DNA of 64,000 nucleotides from Halopseudomonas bauzanensis (GCF_900114735.1 NZ_FOUA01000001.1:880278-944277); one strand, 5' to 3'. Shown: positions 35,312 through 48,759, counted from the first letter of the stretch. A program made the numbers and translations. The notes: generated by a model not told the origin, from the sequence alone.

Positions 35312-36072
35312 CAGGACTGCTCCGACTCAAGCAGGGCACGGGCTTCCGGGCTGGCCGGGTACAGCCGGCGCAGCTGCAGTGCGTAACTGGCGGCGCGGTT
35401 ATGATCATTGAAGCGCCGCGCCAACTGAACGCCCAGCCACAGACTCGGTGCGTTCTGCGCCGATATCTGACTGAAGTTCAGATAGTGGTTCCATGCCGGC
35501 ACGAAATTCTGCTCGGCGAATTCCAGCCGGGCCAGCTCAAGCAAAGCCAGCGGCTGGCGGCTGTTCAGCCGCAGCGCCCGCTCGAAGGCCGCCTTGGCTT
35601 CTTCAGGTTGCTGCAGACGCTTGTAGGTCAACCCCAGATTCTCGAATACCCGCGAGCGTTCGACGTAGAAGGTGTCTTCCGCGGCGCGCTGGAAGTACTT
35701 GAGCGCCTCATCGTTACGCTGCTGTTCCAGAAGAAAGGCGCCGTAGTTGTTCAGTATGCGGGCATTGTTCGGTGCGCTGGCCAGCGCCGCGCGAAAATGC
35801 TTGTCCGCCAGCGGAGCTTCCCCTTCCTGCTGGAAGACCAGAGCGAGGGCAACGTTGGCCGACTCAGAGCGCGGATCGATCTTCAACGCTTCACTCAGGG
35901 GCGCCTTGGCTCGTTCGGTCTCACCTTTCTGCAGATAACCCAGCCCCAGCTGGATATAAGCGTCCCGCGCTTCGGCGGGATCGGTCTTGCGGGTCGGCTG
36001 GTCGGTGGTGGTCACACAGCCACTGAGCACCAGGCTCAATAACCAGATCACGACAATATGCTTGCTCATCAC
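35311..36072 (-). CDS. pilF: Type IV pilus biogenesis/stability lipoprotein PilF (PilW)
   Basis: A 253-residue TPR lipoprotein. The signal peptide ends in LSGC, with the lipidated cysteine at 19. About six TPR units follow (AYIQLGLGYLQKGETERAKA, ARILNNYGAFLLEQQRNDEA and others). PilF is the pilotin that carries the secretin PilQ to the outer membrane for type IV pili. It sits between rlmN (20 bases upstream) and rodZ, as in Pseudomonas. Its stop overlaps the rodZ start. Confidence 0.92.
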   Translation of the reverse strand: MMSKHIVVIWLLSLVLSGCVTTTDQPTRKTDPAEARDAYIQLGLGYLQKGETERAKAPLSEALKIDPRSESANVALALVFQQEGEAPLADKHFRAALASAPNNARILNNYGAFLLEQQRNDEALKYFQRAAEDTFYVERSRVFENLGLTYKRLQQPEEAKAAFERALRLNSRQPLALLELARLEFAEQNFVPAWNHYLNFSQISAQNAPSLWLGVQLARRFNDHNRAASYALQLRRLYPASPEARALLESEQS

Positions 36073-36092
36073 AATCGTTCCTCGGCTGGATG

Positions 36093-37241
36093 TTATCGGC
36101 GATTTGTCGACGGCGTAATCTCAACTTGCTCTTCGGCAAGCTGGCGTACCGCAATATAGCGTTCACTGCGCCGGGTCCTGTCCATGACCTGGCCGACCAG
36201 CTGTCCGCATGCTGCATCGATATCCTCACCCCGCGTGGTGCGCACCGTGACGTTGTAGCCGGCGTTGTGCAGCAGGTCCTGGAAACGGCGGATGGCATTG
36301 TTGCTCGGCCGCTCGTAGCCGGAATGGGGAAAGGGGTTGAAGGGAATCAGGTTGATCTTGCAAGGCGTCTCGCGCAGCAGCTCGATCATCTGGCGAGCGT
36401 GCTCCGGCTGGTCATTGACGTCCTTGAGCAAGGTGTACTCGATGGTCAGATAGCGCTTTTCACCCAGCCCGGCGATGTAATTGTTGCAGGCCGGCAGCAA
36501 TACCGCTAACGGGTACTTCTTGTTCAGCGGCACCAGTTGATTGCGCAGTTCGTCGTTGGGCGCATGCAGCGACAGGGCAAGCGCCACATCGGTGACCTTA
36601 CCCAGCTTCTCGATCATCGGCACTACGCCCGAGGTGGACAGAGTCACCTTGCGCTTGGAAATACCATAGCCCAGGTCGTCCATCATCAGCGTCATGGCAT
36701 CGACGACATTGTCGAAGTTGAGCAGCGGTTCACCCATGCCCATCATCACCACGTTGGTGATGGCCCGATCGACCTTGGCCGGCACGGTGCCGAAGGATTT
36801 GTTGGCGATCCACACCTGGCCGATGATTTCGGCAGCGGTCAGATCGCTGTTGAAGCCCTGCTTGCCGGTGGAGCAGAAACTGCAATCCAGGGCACACCCC
36901 GCCTGGGACGAGACACACAAGGTGCCGCGGCCATTCTGCGGAATGTACACAGTCTCGACGCAACTGCCCGATGCCACGCGCACGACCCACTTGCGCGTGC
37001 CATCCTTGGAAATATCCTCGCTGACCACTTCCGGGCCGCGAATTTCGGCGCGGGCCTTGAGCTTGTCGCGCAGGGCCTTGCCGACATTGGTCATGTCATC
37101 AAAATTGTCGACACCGAAGTGATGGATCCACTTCATGACCTGCCCGGCACGAAAACGCTTCTCCCCGAGCTCTTCGAAAAAAGCTTCCAGTTTCGGCTGT
37201 GTCAGGCCCAGCAGGTTGATCTTGCCGGTGGTCTCAGTCAT
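36093..37241 (-). CDS. rlmN: Dual-specificity 23S rRNA/tRNA A2 methyltransferase RlmN
   Basis: A 382-residue radical SAM enzyme that methylates C2 of A2503 in 23S rRNA and A37 of some tRNAs. The cluster-binding C-x3-C-x2-C is C116, C120, C123 in [22 protein letters not shown] follows near residue 195. A cysteine in [11 protein letters not shown] near the end is the methyl-carrying residue of the family. It is between ndk (36 bases upstream) and pilF, the usual order. Confidence 0.96.
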   Translation of the reverse strand: MTETTGKINLLGLTQPKLEAFFEELGEKRFRAGQVMKWIHHFGVDNFDDMTNVGKALRDKLKARAEIRGPEVVSEDISKDGTRKWVVRVASGSCVETVYIPQNGRGTLCVSSQAGCALDCSFCSTGKQGFNSDLTAAEIIGQVWIANKSFGTVPAKVDRAITNVVMMGMGEPLLNFDNVVDAMTLMMDDLGYGISKRKVTLSTSGVVPMIEKLGKVTDVALALSLHAPNDELRNQLVPLNKKYPLAVLLPACNNYIAGLGEKRYLTIEYTLLKDVNDQPEHARQMIELLRETPCKINLIPFNPFPHSGYERPSNNAIRRFQDLLHNAGYNVTVRTTRGEDIDAACGQLVGQVMDRTRRSERYIAVRQLAEEQVEITPSTNRR

Positions 37242-37277
37242 TGCAATCCATCACTCAGTTGGTGTCTTTGGCAGGGC

Positions 37278-37709
37278 TCAGCGGGTGCGCTGGCACAGCT
37301 CGGTTTCGGCGAAGAAGTAGCCGATTTCGCGGGCAGCGGAGGTCGTGGAGTCCGAACCGTGAACGGCGTTGGCATCGATGGACTCGGCGAAGTCAGCGCG
37401 AATGGTGCCAGCAGCGGCTTCCTTCGGGTTGGTAGCGCCCATCAGGTCACGGTTCTTCAGTACCGCGCCTTCGCCTTCCAGCACCTGAACGACCACCGGG
37501 CCGGAAGTCATGAAGCTGACCAGATCCTTGAAGAACGGACGCTCCTTGTGCTCGGCGTAGAAACCTTCGGCATCAGCCTGGGACAGTTGAACCATCTTGG
37601 CCGCAACGATGCTCAGACCAGCCTGCTCGAAGCGGCTCAGGATCTGACCAATCACGTTCTTGGCAACGGCATCGGGCTTGATAATGGACAGGGTACGTTC
37701 TACGGCCAT
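37278..37709 (-). CDS. ndk: Nucleoside diphosphate kinase
   Basis: A 143-residue protein of standard length. It starts [20 protein letters not shown] and carries the phosphorylated histidine at 117 in ANAVHGSDS. It moves the terminal phosphate between nucleoside triphosphates. I chose the ATG at 37709 as the true family start, ignoring a long upstream extension. It is followed at 36 bases by rlmN. Confidence 0.97.
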   Translation of the reverse strand: MAVERTLSIIKPDAVAKNVIGQILSRFEQAGLSIVAAKMVQLSQADAEGFYAEHKERPFFKDLVSFMTSGPVVVQVLEGEGAVLKNRDLMGATNPKEAAAGTIRADFAESIDANAVHGSDSTTSAAREIGYFFAETELCQRTR

Positions 37710-37796
37710 GAAACTCTCCAGAGAAATGGGGTTGGATGATAAATAAAGGGGTGTCAACCCGCAGATTATACGCAGGTTGACTGCAAATACGTAACA

Positions 37797-37821
37797 GGCG
37801 CTGCAATCGAGTTGCAACGCC
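37797..37821 (-). terminator. Imperfect hairpin after the iscS-like gene
   Basis: Minus strand GGCGTTGCAA-CTCGA-TTGCAGCGCC forms a stem with one mismatch; it lies in the 116-base gap before ndk. The T content behind it is modest. Confidence 0.4.
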
Positions 37822-37825
37822 GTAT

Positions 37826-38980
37826 TTACCTGCTCTGACGCAGGCGCGATACCGCTTTGCACAGCACCTCGGCGGCGTGCTGGACCTCTGCTTCGGTAGT
37901 GAACCGACCCAGCGACAGACGGATGGAGCTGTGCGCCAGCTCATCCGCCAGGCCAATGGCACGCAGCACATAGGATGGCTCGACCGAGGCCGATGTGCAG
38001 GCCGAACCAGTGGACAGCGCCAGATCGCGCAGAGCCAGCAACAGCAGTTCCCCGTCCACACCGGTAAAGGCCAGGTTCAGGTTGTGCGGCACCCGCTGCT
38101 GCGCGGAGCCGTTGAGCGACACCCCGTCCAGGCTTGCCAGCCCTTCGAGCAGTTGGTCACGTAACGCGGAAATGCGCTCGTTCTCGGCTTTCATTTGTGC
38201 ACCGGCCAGGGCAAAGGCCTCGCCCATGCCGACCAACTGATGGGGCGCCAGGGTGCCCGAGCGCATGCCGCGCTCGTGACCGCCGCCATGGATCAGCGCC
38301 TCGATGCGCACATCCGGTGAACGGCGCACGTAGAGCGCACCAATACCCTTGGGGCCATAGCTCTTGTGGGCGCTGAACGACATCAAATCAACCGGCAGCT
38401 GCTTGAGGTTGATCGGTAGCTTGCCAGTGGACTGCGCCGCATCGACATGGAACAGAATCCCCCGCTCGCGCACCAGCGCGCCCAGCGCCGCAATATCGTT
38501 GACCACCCCAATCTCGTTGTTGACGTGCATCAGCGACACCAGGATGGTGTCTTCACGCAGCGCGGCCTGCAGCTGTTCAACGCCGATCAGACCGTCGCTA
38601 TCCGGCTTGAGATAAGTGACCTCGAAGCCTTCCCGCTCCAATTGCCGACAGCTGTCGATCACCGCCTTGTGTTCGATCTGCGAGGTAATGATGTGGCGGC
38701 CACGCTCGGCAAAGGCCCGGGCGGCGCCCTTGATTGCCAGATTGTCGGATTCGGTGGCACCAGAGGTCCAGACGATTTCCCGCGGATCGGCGCCGACCAG
38801 GTCGGCGACCTGACGCCGTGCCAGCTCGGCTGCTTCCTCGGCTTGCCAGCCATACAGATGCGAGCGCGAGGCCGGGTTGGCAAAGTTGCCATCCATGGTC
38901 AGACAGGCGCACATTTTTTCTGCCACCAACGGGTCGACCGGCGTGGTGGCAGCATAGTCCAGATAAATCGGCAGTTTCAT
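37826..38980 (-). CDS. iscS: Cysteine desulfurase, IscS type with short C-terminus
   Basis: A 384-residue class V PLP enzyme that takes sulfur from cysteine for iron-sulfur clusters and tRNA thiolation. It begins [18 protein letters not shown]206 ([10 protein letters not shown]) holds PLP, and C328 ([14 protein letters not shown]) is the active cysteine, both at E. coli IscS numbering. It ends at [10 protein letters not shown], lacking the last 20 or so residues (the SIEWAHH tail region) that help dock IscU. It follows cysE by about 10 bases. The iscR, iscU, iscA, hscBA, fdx and iscX genes that normally accompany iscS between ndk and cysE in Pseudomonas are not here. Confidence 0.92.
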   Translation of the reverse strand: MKLPIYLDYAATTPVDPLVAEKMCACLTMDGNFANPASRSHLYGWQAEEAAELARRQVADLVGADPREIVWTSGATESDNLAIKGAARAFAERGRHIITSQIEHKAVIDSCRQLEREGFEVTYLKPDSDGLIGVEQLQAALREDTILVSLMHVNNEIGVVNDIAALGALVRERGILFHVDAAQSTGKLPINLKQLPVDLMSFSAHKSYGPKGIGALYVRRSPDVRIEALIHGGGHERGMRSGTLAPHQLVGMGEAFALAGAQMKAENERISALRDQLLEGLASLDGVSLNGSAQQRVPHNLNLAFTGVDGELLLLALRDLALSTGSACTSASVEPSYVLRAIGLADELAHSSIRLSLGRFTTEAEVQHAAEVLCKAVSRLRQSR

Positions 38981-38989
38981 GGCAACACC

Positions 38990-39802
38990 TCAGCGCGGTG
39001 CAGACGAGTCAGCGTCCGGCTTGGACGGCTCGGGCTCCGCATCATCCATGAGCGCTTCAAAATCCTCGGTATCCAGTTTCGGCAGGTCGCGGGCGCAGTA
39101 ATCACTGCCCAGCTCCTTCAGGGCCTCGCACATGCTCTCGATACGACCATCGACCGCATGCATGTGATCGAGCATCAACCCGATGGAACGGGCGACCGGG
39201 TCAGGCATGTCGCGGGTCTCGCCATAGGCATCGAAGCCGATCTTCTCGGCCATCGCCTGGCGCTTGACCTGCTGCTCCGTGACGGCTTCCTCCCTGACGA
39301 TGATGCGTCCGGGAATCCCCACCGCGGTGGCACCGGCCGGCACCGCCTTGGTGACCACCGCGTTGGAACCGATCTTGGCGCCTTTGCCGACGGTGAATGG
39401 CCCCAGCACCTTGGCGCCGGCACCCACCACCACACCGTCTTCCAAGGTCGGGTGGCGTTTGCCCTTGTTCCAGCTGGTGCCGCCCAGAGTCACGCCCTGA
39501 TACAGGGTCACGTCATTACCGATCTCGGCGGTCTCGCCGATCACCACGCCCATGCCGTGGTCGATGAAGAACCGGCGGCCCACCGTGGCGCCGGGATGGA
39601 TCTCGATACCCGTCAGCCAGCGCCCGAGGTTGGACACCATGCGCGCCAGCAACCGCGCATCGCGCACCCACAGGCAATGGGCCAGGCGGTGGAACCAGAT
39701 GGCATGCAGGCCGGGATAGCAGAACAGCACTTCAAGCTTGTTGCGGGCCGCGGGATCGCGATGGAATACGCTGGCGATATCTTCTTTCATTCTGTCGAAC
39801 AT
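38990..39802 (-). CDS. cysE: Serine O-acetyltransferase
   Basis: A 270-residue enzyme making O-acetylserine, the carbon acceptor for cysteine synthesis. The helical N-terminal part has [20 protein letters not shown]. Left-handed beta-helix hexapeptide repeats begin at [20 protein letters not shown] and run through [15 protein letters not shown]. The C-terminal tail carries extra acidic residues not needed for catalysis. It lies immediately upstream of the cysteine desulfurase gene, so cysteine supply and sulfur use may be co-expressed. Two bases separate its start from the trmJ stop. Confidence 0.95.
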   Translation of the reverse strand: MFDRMKEDIASVFHRDPAARNKLEVLFCYPGLHAIWFHRLAHCLWVRDARLLARMVSNLGRWLTGIEIHPGATVGRRFFIDHGMGVVIGETAEIGNDVTLYQGVTLGGTSWNKGKRHPTLEDGVVVGAGAKVLGPFTVGKGAKIGSNAVVTKAVPAGATAVGIPGRIIVREEAVTEQQVKRQAMAEKIGFDAYGETRDMPDPVARSIGLMLDHMHAVDGRIESMCEALKELGSDYCARDLPKLDTEDFEALMDDAEPEPSKPDADSSAPR

Positions 39803-39804
39803 GC

Positions 39805-40584
39805 TTAACGTCTCCGCGCACCGGACGCCTGGACGCCGATGGCTTTCTGGGTTTCGGTCAAGATGCCGCGCAGAATGTTCATCTCGACGAGATTGGGATG
39901 GATACGCCCGTACAGACGACGCAAACGGGGCATCAGCTTCCTGGGATGCTGGGGGTCGAGGAAGCCGATTTCAACCAGCACCTGCTCAAGATGCGCATAG
40001 AATTGCTCCATCTGCTCGGCGGTGGCCGGCACTTCGTTGTCCAGCGCGGTGGTTTCTATCTTGTGCATCTTGGTCGGCTGCCCCTGACGCTGCAGGCTTT
40101 GCATGCGCAGCTCATAGGCCAGCACCTGTACAGCGGTGGCCAGGTTCAGCGAGCTGAAGGCCGGGTCCGAGGGAATATGCACATGGAACTGACAGCGCTG
40201 TAGCTCGTCGCTGGTCAGACCCGAATCCTCACGGCCGAAGACCAGGGCAATCGGGCCGGCAGCCGGACCTTCCAGTTGATCCAGCACCTTGTCGGCCGCC
40301 TCCCGCGGGTCGACCACCGGCCAGGGGATGCGCCGGTCCCGAGCGCTGGTGCCGAGCACCAGTACGCAGTCGGCCAATGCCTCTTCCAGGGTAGCGACCA
40401 CCCGTGCATTGGCCAGCACATCATCGGCGCCGGAGGCACGGGAGGTGGCGTCGGGATCGGGAAAACGCTGCGGGTCGACCAGCACCAGCTGGCGCAGGCC
40501 CATATTTTTCATGGCGCGCGCAGCGCCGCCGATGTTACCCGGATGACTGGTGTTGACCAGAACCACGCGAATTTTGTCGAACAC
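39805..40584 (-). CDS. trmJ: tRNA (cytidine/uridine-2'-O-)-methyltransferase TrmJ
   Basis: A 259-residue SPOUT methyltransferase for position 32 of tRNA. The N-terminal knot domain runs from [20 protein letters not shown] to [20 protein letters not shown], with the cofactor loop [21 protein letters not shown] helical C-terminal extension completes it. The best start is the GTG at 40582-40584 (VFDKIRVVL), which has CTGGAG five bases upstream; a TTG further up has no such site. It leads the trmJ-cysE-iscS row and is divergent from suhB. Confidence 0.93.
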   Translation of the reverse strand: MFDKIRVVLVNTSHPGNIGGAARAMKNMGLRQLVLVDPQRFPDPDATSRASGADDVLANARVVATLEEALADCVLVLGTSARDRRIPWPVVDPREAADKVLDQLEGPAAGPIALVFGREDSGLTSDELQRCQFHVHIPSDPAFSSLNLATAVQVLAYELRMQSLQRQGQPTKMHKIETTALDNEVPATAEQMEQFYAHLEQVLVEIGFLDPQHPRKLMPRLRRLYGRIHPNLVEMNILRGILTETQKAIGVQASGARRR

Positions 40585-40731
40585 GGACACTCCAGGGTTG
40601 CACTGCAAATAGAAGAGCCCTGCATCTTACTAAAATCCGCCCCCTACTGACTACGACGCTTTTTTTCAGTTTGCCCGGCAACCCTGCTATAATGTCCGGC
40701 TTTTCGTACTTCCATTCAGAGATGCCCCCGT

Positions 40732-41547
40732 ATGCAGCCCATGTTGAACATCGCCCTGCGCGCCGCGCGCAGCGCCGGAGAATTGATTTATCGCTCCATG
40801 GAAAGGCTGGATGTCCTGACCGTCAGCGAGAAAGAAGCTAACGACTACGTCAGCGAAGTGGATCGGGCTGCGGAACAGGTCATCATCCAGCAACTCCGCA
40901 AGACTTATCCGGATCACGGCATCCATGCCGAGGAATCGGGCTTCCAGCCCGGCCACGGCGAGGGCGCTGACATCGTCTGGATCATCGATCCATTGGACGG
41001 TACCACCAACTTCCTGCGCGGCGTACCGCATTTCGCCGTCAGCATTGCCTGCCGCATCAAGGGCCGCATCGAGCATGCCGTGGTTCTGGACCCGGTACGC
41101 CAGGAAGAATTCACCGCCAGCCGTGGCCGCGGCGCCGCACTGAACGGCAAGCGCCTGCGCGTCAGTGCCCGCAAGAGCCTGGAAGGCGCCCTGCTCGGCA
41201 CCGGCTTCCCGTTCCGTGAAGACCAGACCGAGTCGCTGGACAACTACCTGGGCATGTTCCGCAGCCTGGTCGGCCAGACCGCCGGCATTCGCCGCTGCGG
41301 CGCCGCCAGCCTCGATCTGGCCTACGTCGCCGCCGGCCGCTATGACGCCTTCTGGGAATTCGGTCTGGCTGAATGGGACATGGCCGCAGGCAGCCTGCTG
41401 ATTCAGGAAGCCGGCGGACTGCTGAGCGACTTCACCGGTGACAACCATTTTCTGGACAAGGGCCACATCGTGGCCGGCAACCCGAAATGCTTCAAAGCGG
41501 TACTGACGGCCATCCAGCCGCACCTGCCGGCGTCGATGAAGCGCTGA
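40732..41547 (+). CDS. suhB: Inositol-1-monophosphatase SuhB
   Basis: A 271-residue lithium-sensitive phosphatase. The metal-binding motif DPLDGTTNF starts at D86 and EES lies at 67-69. The C-terminal AEWDMAAGSLLIQEAGG motif completes the site. SuhB dephosphorylates inositol phosphate and in E. coli also binds NusA as part of rRNA antitermination complexes. It is divergent from trmJ, with about 150 bases between, and ends at a strong palindromic terminator. Confidence 0.94.
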   Translation: MQPMLNIALRAARSAGELIYRSMERLDVLTVSEKEANDYVSEVDRAAEQVIIQQLRKTYPDHGIHAEESGFQPGHGEGADIVWIIDPLDGTTNFLRGVPHFAVSIACRIKGRIEHAVVLDPVRQEEFTASRGRGAALNGKRLRVSARKSLEGALLGTGFPFREDQTESLDNYLGMFRSLVGQTAGIRRCGAASLDLAYVAAGRYDAFWEFGLAEWDMAAGSLLIQEAGGLLSDFTGDNHFLDKGHIVAGNPKCFKAVLTAIQPHLPASMKR

Positions 41548-41566
41548 AGCCATTCCAGCAATGCAG

Positions 41567-41596
41567 AAGGCCGGCCCCGCATGCGGGGCCGGCCTT
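41567..41596. terminator. 30-base perfect palindrome terminator after suhB
   Basis: AAGGCCGGCCCCGC followed by ATGC-centred complement forms a perfect palindrome ending in a T run on plus. Placed 20 bases after the suhB stop. Confidence 0.85.
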
Positions 41597-41640
41597 TTTC
41601 ATTCCCAAACAACCTCTTTCGCCACTCCATGCAGCCATTA

Positions 41641-41675
41641 AAAAACCCGACACACGCGAACGTGGTCGGGTTTTT
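41641..41675 (-). terminator. Terminator after secF
   Basis: Stem AAAAACCCGAC..CG / CG..GTCGGGTTTTT with one bulge and loop CGAA. A runs on plus give a U tract for the minus-strand secDF transcript. Confidence 0.8.
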
Positions 41676-41692
41676 CAGCTCCGGCTGTCGAC

Positions 41693-42604
41693 TCAGGGCC
41701 GGTCGTCGACCTCTTCGAGCTGCGTCGGGATCAGATCTTCCCGGGTCAGCTTGAGATTGACCAGCAGACCGTTGGAGACGTAGATGGACGAGTAGGTACC
41801 GACAACGATGCCGACGATCAACGCCAGGGCGAAGCCCCGAATGCTCTCCCCGCCGAACCAGTACAGTGCCGACAATACCAGCAAAGTAGTGACCGATGTC
41901 GCCAGGGTACGGGCCAGAGTCTGGGTAGTGGATACGTTGATCACGTGCTCCAGATCCGCATTGCGCATCAGCCGCAGATTCTCTCGCACTCGGTCAAATA
42001 CCACGATGGTATCGTTCAACGAATAACCGATGACCGCCAGCACTGCCGCCAGCACCGTGAGATCGAACGACAGACCCAGCAGGGAAAAGAACCCCAGCAC
42101 GAAGATCACGTCGTGCACCAACGCAGCGAGCGCACCCACGGCAAATTTCAACTGGAAACGCAAACCGACGTAAACCAGAATCCCCGCCATCGCCAGCAAC
42201 ATACCCAGGCCGCCCTGGTCGCGCAGCTCTTCACCGACCTGCGGGCCGATGAACTCGACCCGCTTGACCGATACCTCGCTGCCGTCCTGCTGCTTCACCA
42301 CGCGGGCGATTTCGTTGCCCAGCTCGGAATCATCACTGGACAGGCGGATGATCACATCTGTGCTGGCACCGAAGTTCTGCACAATGGCATCATCCCAGCC
42401 GCCCTCACGCAGGGTGGTACGCACCGAATCCAGATCAGCCGGCTCACTGTAATTGAGTTCAACCAGCGCGCCGCCAGTGAAATCCAATCCGAAATTGAGC
42501 TGCTTGACTGCCAGCGATGCAATGGAGCCGATCATCAGGATGACGGCAAGAACGTAAGACGCCTTGCGCAGCCGCATGAAATTGATGGTTTTAAGATTGT
42601 TCAT
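41693..42604 (-). CDS. secF: Protein translocase subunit SecF
   Basis: A 303-residue inner-membrane protein with six predicted helices. The first helix is at about 16-36, followed by NFGLDFTGGALVELNY. The periplasmic P4 domain comes next, then helices with LAAVLAVIGYSLNDTIVVFDRVREN, the RND-like core. SecDF uses the proton gradient to pull exported proteins through SecYEG. It follows secD by 10 bases on the same strand and ends at a hairpin. Confidence 0.96.
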   Translation of the reverse strand: MNNLKTINFMRLRKASYVLAVILMIGSIASLAVKQLNFGLDFTGGALVELNYSEPADLDSVRTTLREGGWDDAIVQNFGASTDVIIRLSSDDSELGNEIARVVKQQDGSEVSVKRVEFIGPQVGEELRDQGGLGMLLAMAGILVYVGLRFQLKFAVGALAALVHDVIFVLGFFSLLGLSFDLTVLAAVLAVIGYSLNDTIVVFDRVRENLRLMRNADLEHVINVSTTQTLARTLATSVTTLLVLSALYWFGGESIRGFALALIVGIVVGTYSSIYVSNGLLVNLKLTREDLIPTQLEEVDDRP

Positions 42605-42614
42605 GATCTGCTCC

Positions 42615-44495
42615 TCACAGCCATAGCTTCCAGGACTTCTTGAGGTCGCGCCCGCCGACAGACAGGTTGACCAGTGCGCGAGTGACCAGGATGGCGCTGA
42701 ACATGGAGGTAACGATACCCAGCGACAGGGTGACTGCGAAGCCCTTGATCGGCCCGGTGCCCATGGCGAACAGGATCACGCCCACCAGCAAGGTGGTCAG
42801 GTTGCCGTCGATGATGGCCGAGAAGGCCTTGTCGAAACCTTCATGTACTGCTCGCTGAATGGAGGCGCCATTGGCGATTTCCTCGCGGATCCGCGAGAAG
42901 ATCAGCACGTTGGCATCCACCGCCATCCCCAGGGTCAACACGATACCGGCGATCCCCGGCAACGTCAGCGTGGCGCCCAGCAGCGACATCAAGGCCAGCA
43001 ACAACACCAGGTTGAAGCTCAGCGCGATGCTCGCCAGCACACCAAAGCCGCGGTACACCACCACCATGAACAGCACGACCAGCAGGAAGCCGATCTGGGT
43101 AGCGGTGATACCGCTGGAGATATTCTCCGCCCCCAGGCTCGGGCCAATGGTGCGCTCTTCGGCGAAATACATGGGCGCAGCCAGACCACCAGCACGCAGC
43201 AGCAGGGCCAGTTCGGACGCTTCGGCCGGGGAACCCAGGCCAGTGATGCGGAACTGGTTGCCCAGGGTGCTCTGAATAGTCGCCAGGCTGATGATGGACT
43301 TGTCTTCAACGAAGGTCGGCACCGACACTTCCTGCATCACGCCATCCACTTCCTGGCGCACCGTACGGGGCACTTCGCGCTGCTCGATGAACAGTACCGC
43401 CATGCCGCGGCCGACGTTATTGCGGGTCGCCCGGGTCATCAGCTCGCCGCCATGGCCATCCAGACGGATATTGACCTGAGGCTGTCCGTTTTCGTCGAAG
43501 TTGGACTGGGCATCGGTGACCTGATCACCGGTGAGGATGATGCTGCGCTCGATATCCGCCGGCGGACGGCCCATGCCGTCACGGAATTCGAAGGTTTCCA
43601 CGGTGGCCCGCGGTGCATTTGGTTCGGCCGCCAGACGGAATTCCAGGTTGGCAGTCTTGCCCAGGATTCGCTTGGCTTCAGCGGTGTCCTGTACCCCGGG
43701 CAGCTCAACCACGATGCGATTGGCACCCTGGCGCTGTACCAGCGGCTCCGCCACACCCAGCTCATTGACCCGGTTGCGCACCGTGGTCAGGTTCTGGCTT
43801 ACCGCGTAATTACGGATTTCACTTTGCTTGGCGTCGGTCAGTGCCAGGCGCAGCACTTCCATATTGTCACGACTGGTCGTAGTGACCTGAAATTCGTTGT
43901 ACTTGCCGGCAATGGCGCGTTGTGCGGCACTCAGCTCTGCTGCATCGGTGAAGCCAAACTGCAGCGCAGTGCCCTGGTGGGGCAAGCTGCGATAGCGGAT
44001 GCGCTCGCCGCGAAACAGCGTACGCAACTCGCTGTCATAAACGTTCATACGGGCTTCAATGGCCTTGTCCATGTCCACTTCCAGAAGGAAGTGCACACCA
44101 CCAGCCAAGTCCAGGCCAAGCTTCATGGGGCCAGCGCCGATATTCAGCAACCAGTCAGGGGTAGTGGCCGCCAGATTCTGGGCGACGACGAAGTCATGCC
44201 CCAGGGTACGGCGTACAATGTCTTGAGCCGGCAGCTGGTCTGACATCCGGATCAGTCGCACCAGACCGGAGCTGGCATTGGAGCTCAGCTCCGCGCCTTT
44301 GGTCTCGATCCCGGCCTCGTTCAGGGCTTGCTCGATGCGCTGCAGGTCAGCCTGCTGGATGGTTTGGGTAGAGCTGGCACCAGAGATCTGGATGGCCGGA
44401 TCGTCGGGATAGAGATTAGGTGTGGCATAGATCAGGCCGAGCGCGAGCACAGCCACGATAAGCAGATATTTCCACAGGGGATAACGGTTGAGCAT
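42615..44495 (-). CDS. secD: Protein translocase subunit SecD
   Basis: A 626-residue inner-membrane protein. It has an N-terminal helix (MLNRYPLWKYLLIVAVLALG), the GLDLAGGVHFLLEVD motif, a large periplasmic P1 domain (about 140-440) and five C-terminal helices. The last part includes the conserved LGMAVDANVLIFSRIREE and GFAVTLSLGIVTSMFSAI. It partners SecF. The yajC-secD gap carries a 10-base-stem hairpin (44513-44537). Confidence 0.96.
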   Translation of the reverse strand: MLNRYPLWKYLLIVAVLALGLIYATPNLYPDDPAIQISGASSTQTIQQADLQRIEQALNEAGIETKGAELSSNASSGLVRLIRMSDQLPAQDIVRRTLGHDFVVAQNLAATTPDWLLNIGAGPMKLGLDLAGGVHFLLEVDMDKAIEARMNVYDSELRTLFRGERIRYRSLPHQGTALQFGFTDAAELSAAQRAIAGKYNEFQVTTTSRDNMEVLRLALTDAKQSEIRNYAVSQNLTTVRNRVNELGVAEPLVQRQGANRIVVELPGVQDTAEAKRILGKTANLEFRLAAEPNAPRATVETFEFRDGMGRPPADIERSIILTGDQVTDAQSNFDENGQPQVNIRLDGHGGELMTRATRNNVGRGMAVLFIEQREVPRTVRQEVDGVMQEVSVPTFVEDKSIISLATIQSTLGNQFRITGLGSPAEASELALLLRAGGLAAPMYFAEERTIGPSLGAENISSGITATQIGFLLVVLFMVVVYRGFGVLASIALSFNLVLLLALMSLLGATLTLPGIAGIVLTLGMAVDANVLIFSRIREEIANGASIQRAVHEGFDKAFSAIIDGNLTTLLVGVILFAMGTGPIKGFAVTLSLGIVTSMFSAILVTRALVNLSVGGRDLKKSWKLWL

Positions 44496-44512
44496 GTGAG
44501 AGCCCGATAACG

Positions 44513-44537
44513 ATCCGGGCGCAGAAAGCGCCCGGAT
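44513..44537 (-). other. Hairpin in the yajC-secD gap
   Basis: Perfect stem ATCCGGGCGC / GCGCCCGGAT with loop AGAAA, in an otherwise continuous operon. It lacks a T run on minus and could be a processing or differential-stability element. Confidence 0.5.
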
Positions 44538-44553
44538 GCAATGTCTGGAAGGG

Positions 44554-44889
44554 TTAGATGGCTTTCAATGTGCCTTTGGGCAGCGCCGCGACGACAGCTC
44601 CCTTCTGGAACTTGAGTTCCTGACCTTCACTCACTTCCAACACGATGAACTCGTCAGTGACTTTCTTGACCTTGCCCAGAATGCCACCACCGGTCACGAC
44701 CTCATCACCCACGCTCAGGCCACCGATCAGGTTCTTGTGTTCCTTGGCCCGCTTGGACTGTGGACGCCAGATCATCAGATAGAAAATGACCACAAAACCA
44801 ACCAGAAAGATCATGCTCATCGGGTCAAAGCCTGCCGGAGCAGCGCCAGGTGCAGTTTGAGCCATGGCCTCGGAGATGAAAAAACTCAT
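44554..44889 (-). CDS. yajC: Sec translocon accessory subunit YajC
   Basis: A 111-residue protein with one membrane helix (MSMIFLVGFVVIFYLMIW, about 23-40). The cytosolic domain carries RPQSKRAKEHKNLIGGLSVG and DEVVTGGGILGKVKKV. YajC binds SecDF. I chose the ATG at 44889 (MSFFISEAMAQ), since the longer frame adds non-homologous residues. It lies between tgt and secD in the conserved order. Confidence 0.95.
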   Translation of the reverse strand: MSFFISEAMAQTAPGAAPAGFDPMSMIFLVGFVVIFYLMIWRPQSKRAKEHKNLIGGLSVGDEVVTGGGILGKVKKVTDEFIVLEVSEGQELKFQKGAVVAALPKGTLKAI

Positions 44890-44948
44890 GTAGAACTCCT
44901 GTTTTATATAGTCGCAAGAAAAGAATAATGGGGCTTCCTGACCGTTAT

Positions 44949-47122
<2,174 letters not shown>

Positions 47123-47243
47123 ACAAAGGAAATCCGGAGATGATCAAAAGGGCGCATATGGTAGCGGAAATCTGCATTTTCGACCACGCAAAGCATTGAC
47201 CTGGACGCTCAACGGTTCGTATACTCCGCGCGGCTTGCAGAAA

Positions 47244-47330
47244 GCCTCGGTGGCGGAATTGGTAGACGCGGCGGATTCAAAATCCGCTTCTGGTGACAGA
47301 GTGGGAGTTCGATTCTCCCCCGAGGCACCA
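47244..47330 (+). tRNA. tRNA-Leu (anticodon CAA)
   Basis: 87 bases including an encoded CCA. The acceptor stem is GCCTCGG / CCGAGGC. The anticodon stem GCGGA / TCCGC closes the loop TTCAAAA with anticodon CAA, reading UUG. A long variable arm, as in class II tRNAs, and the T-loop GTTCGATTC are present. It stands alone between queA and trxB. Confidence 0.97.
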
Positions 47331-47376
47331 TTCGACGATACGAATGGTGCGATACAACGGCAGCAAGCATGACAAG

Positions 47377-47400
47377 AACCGGCCCTGAGCCGGTTTTTTT
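47377..47400 (+). terminator. Terminator after tRNA-Leu
   Basis: Stem AACCGGC / GCCGGTT, loop CCTGA, followed by T7. It is 46 bases after the tRNA. Confidence 0.85.
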
Positions 47401-47460
47401 GTGCGTGTGATTTGCAAGAGGCTCCCCGGCCTTCGCCGAGGGAGCTCCGTTTATTCCGCC

Positions 47461-48759
<1,299 letters not shown>

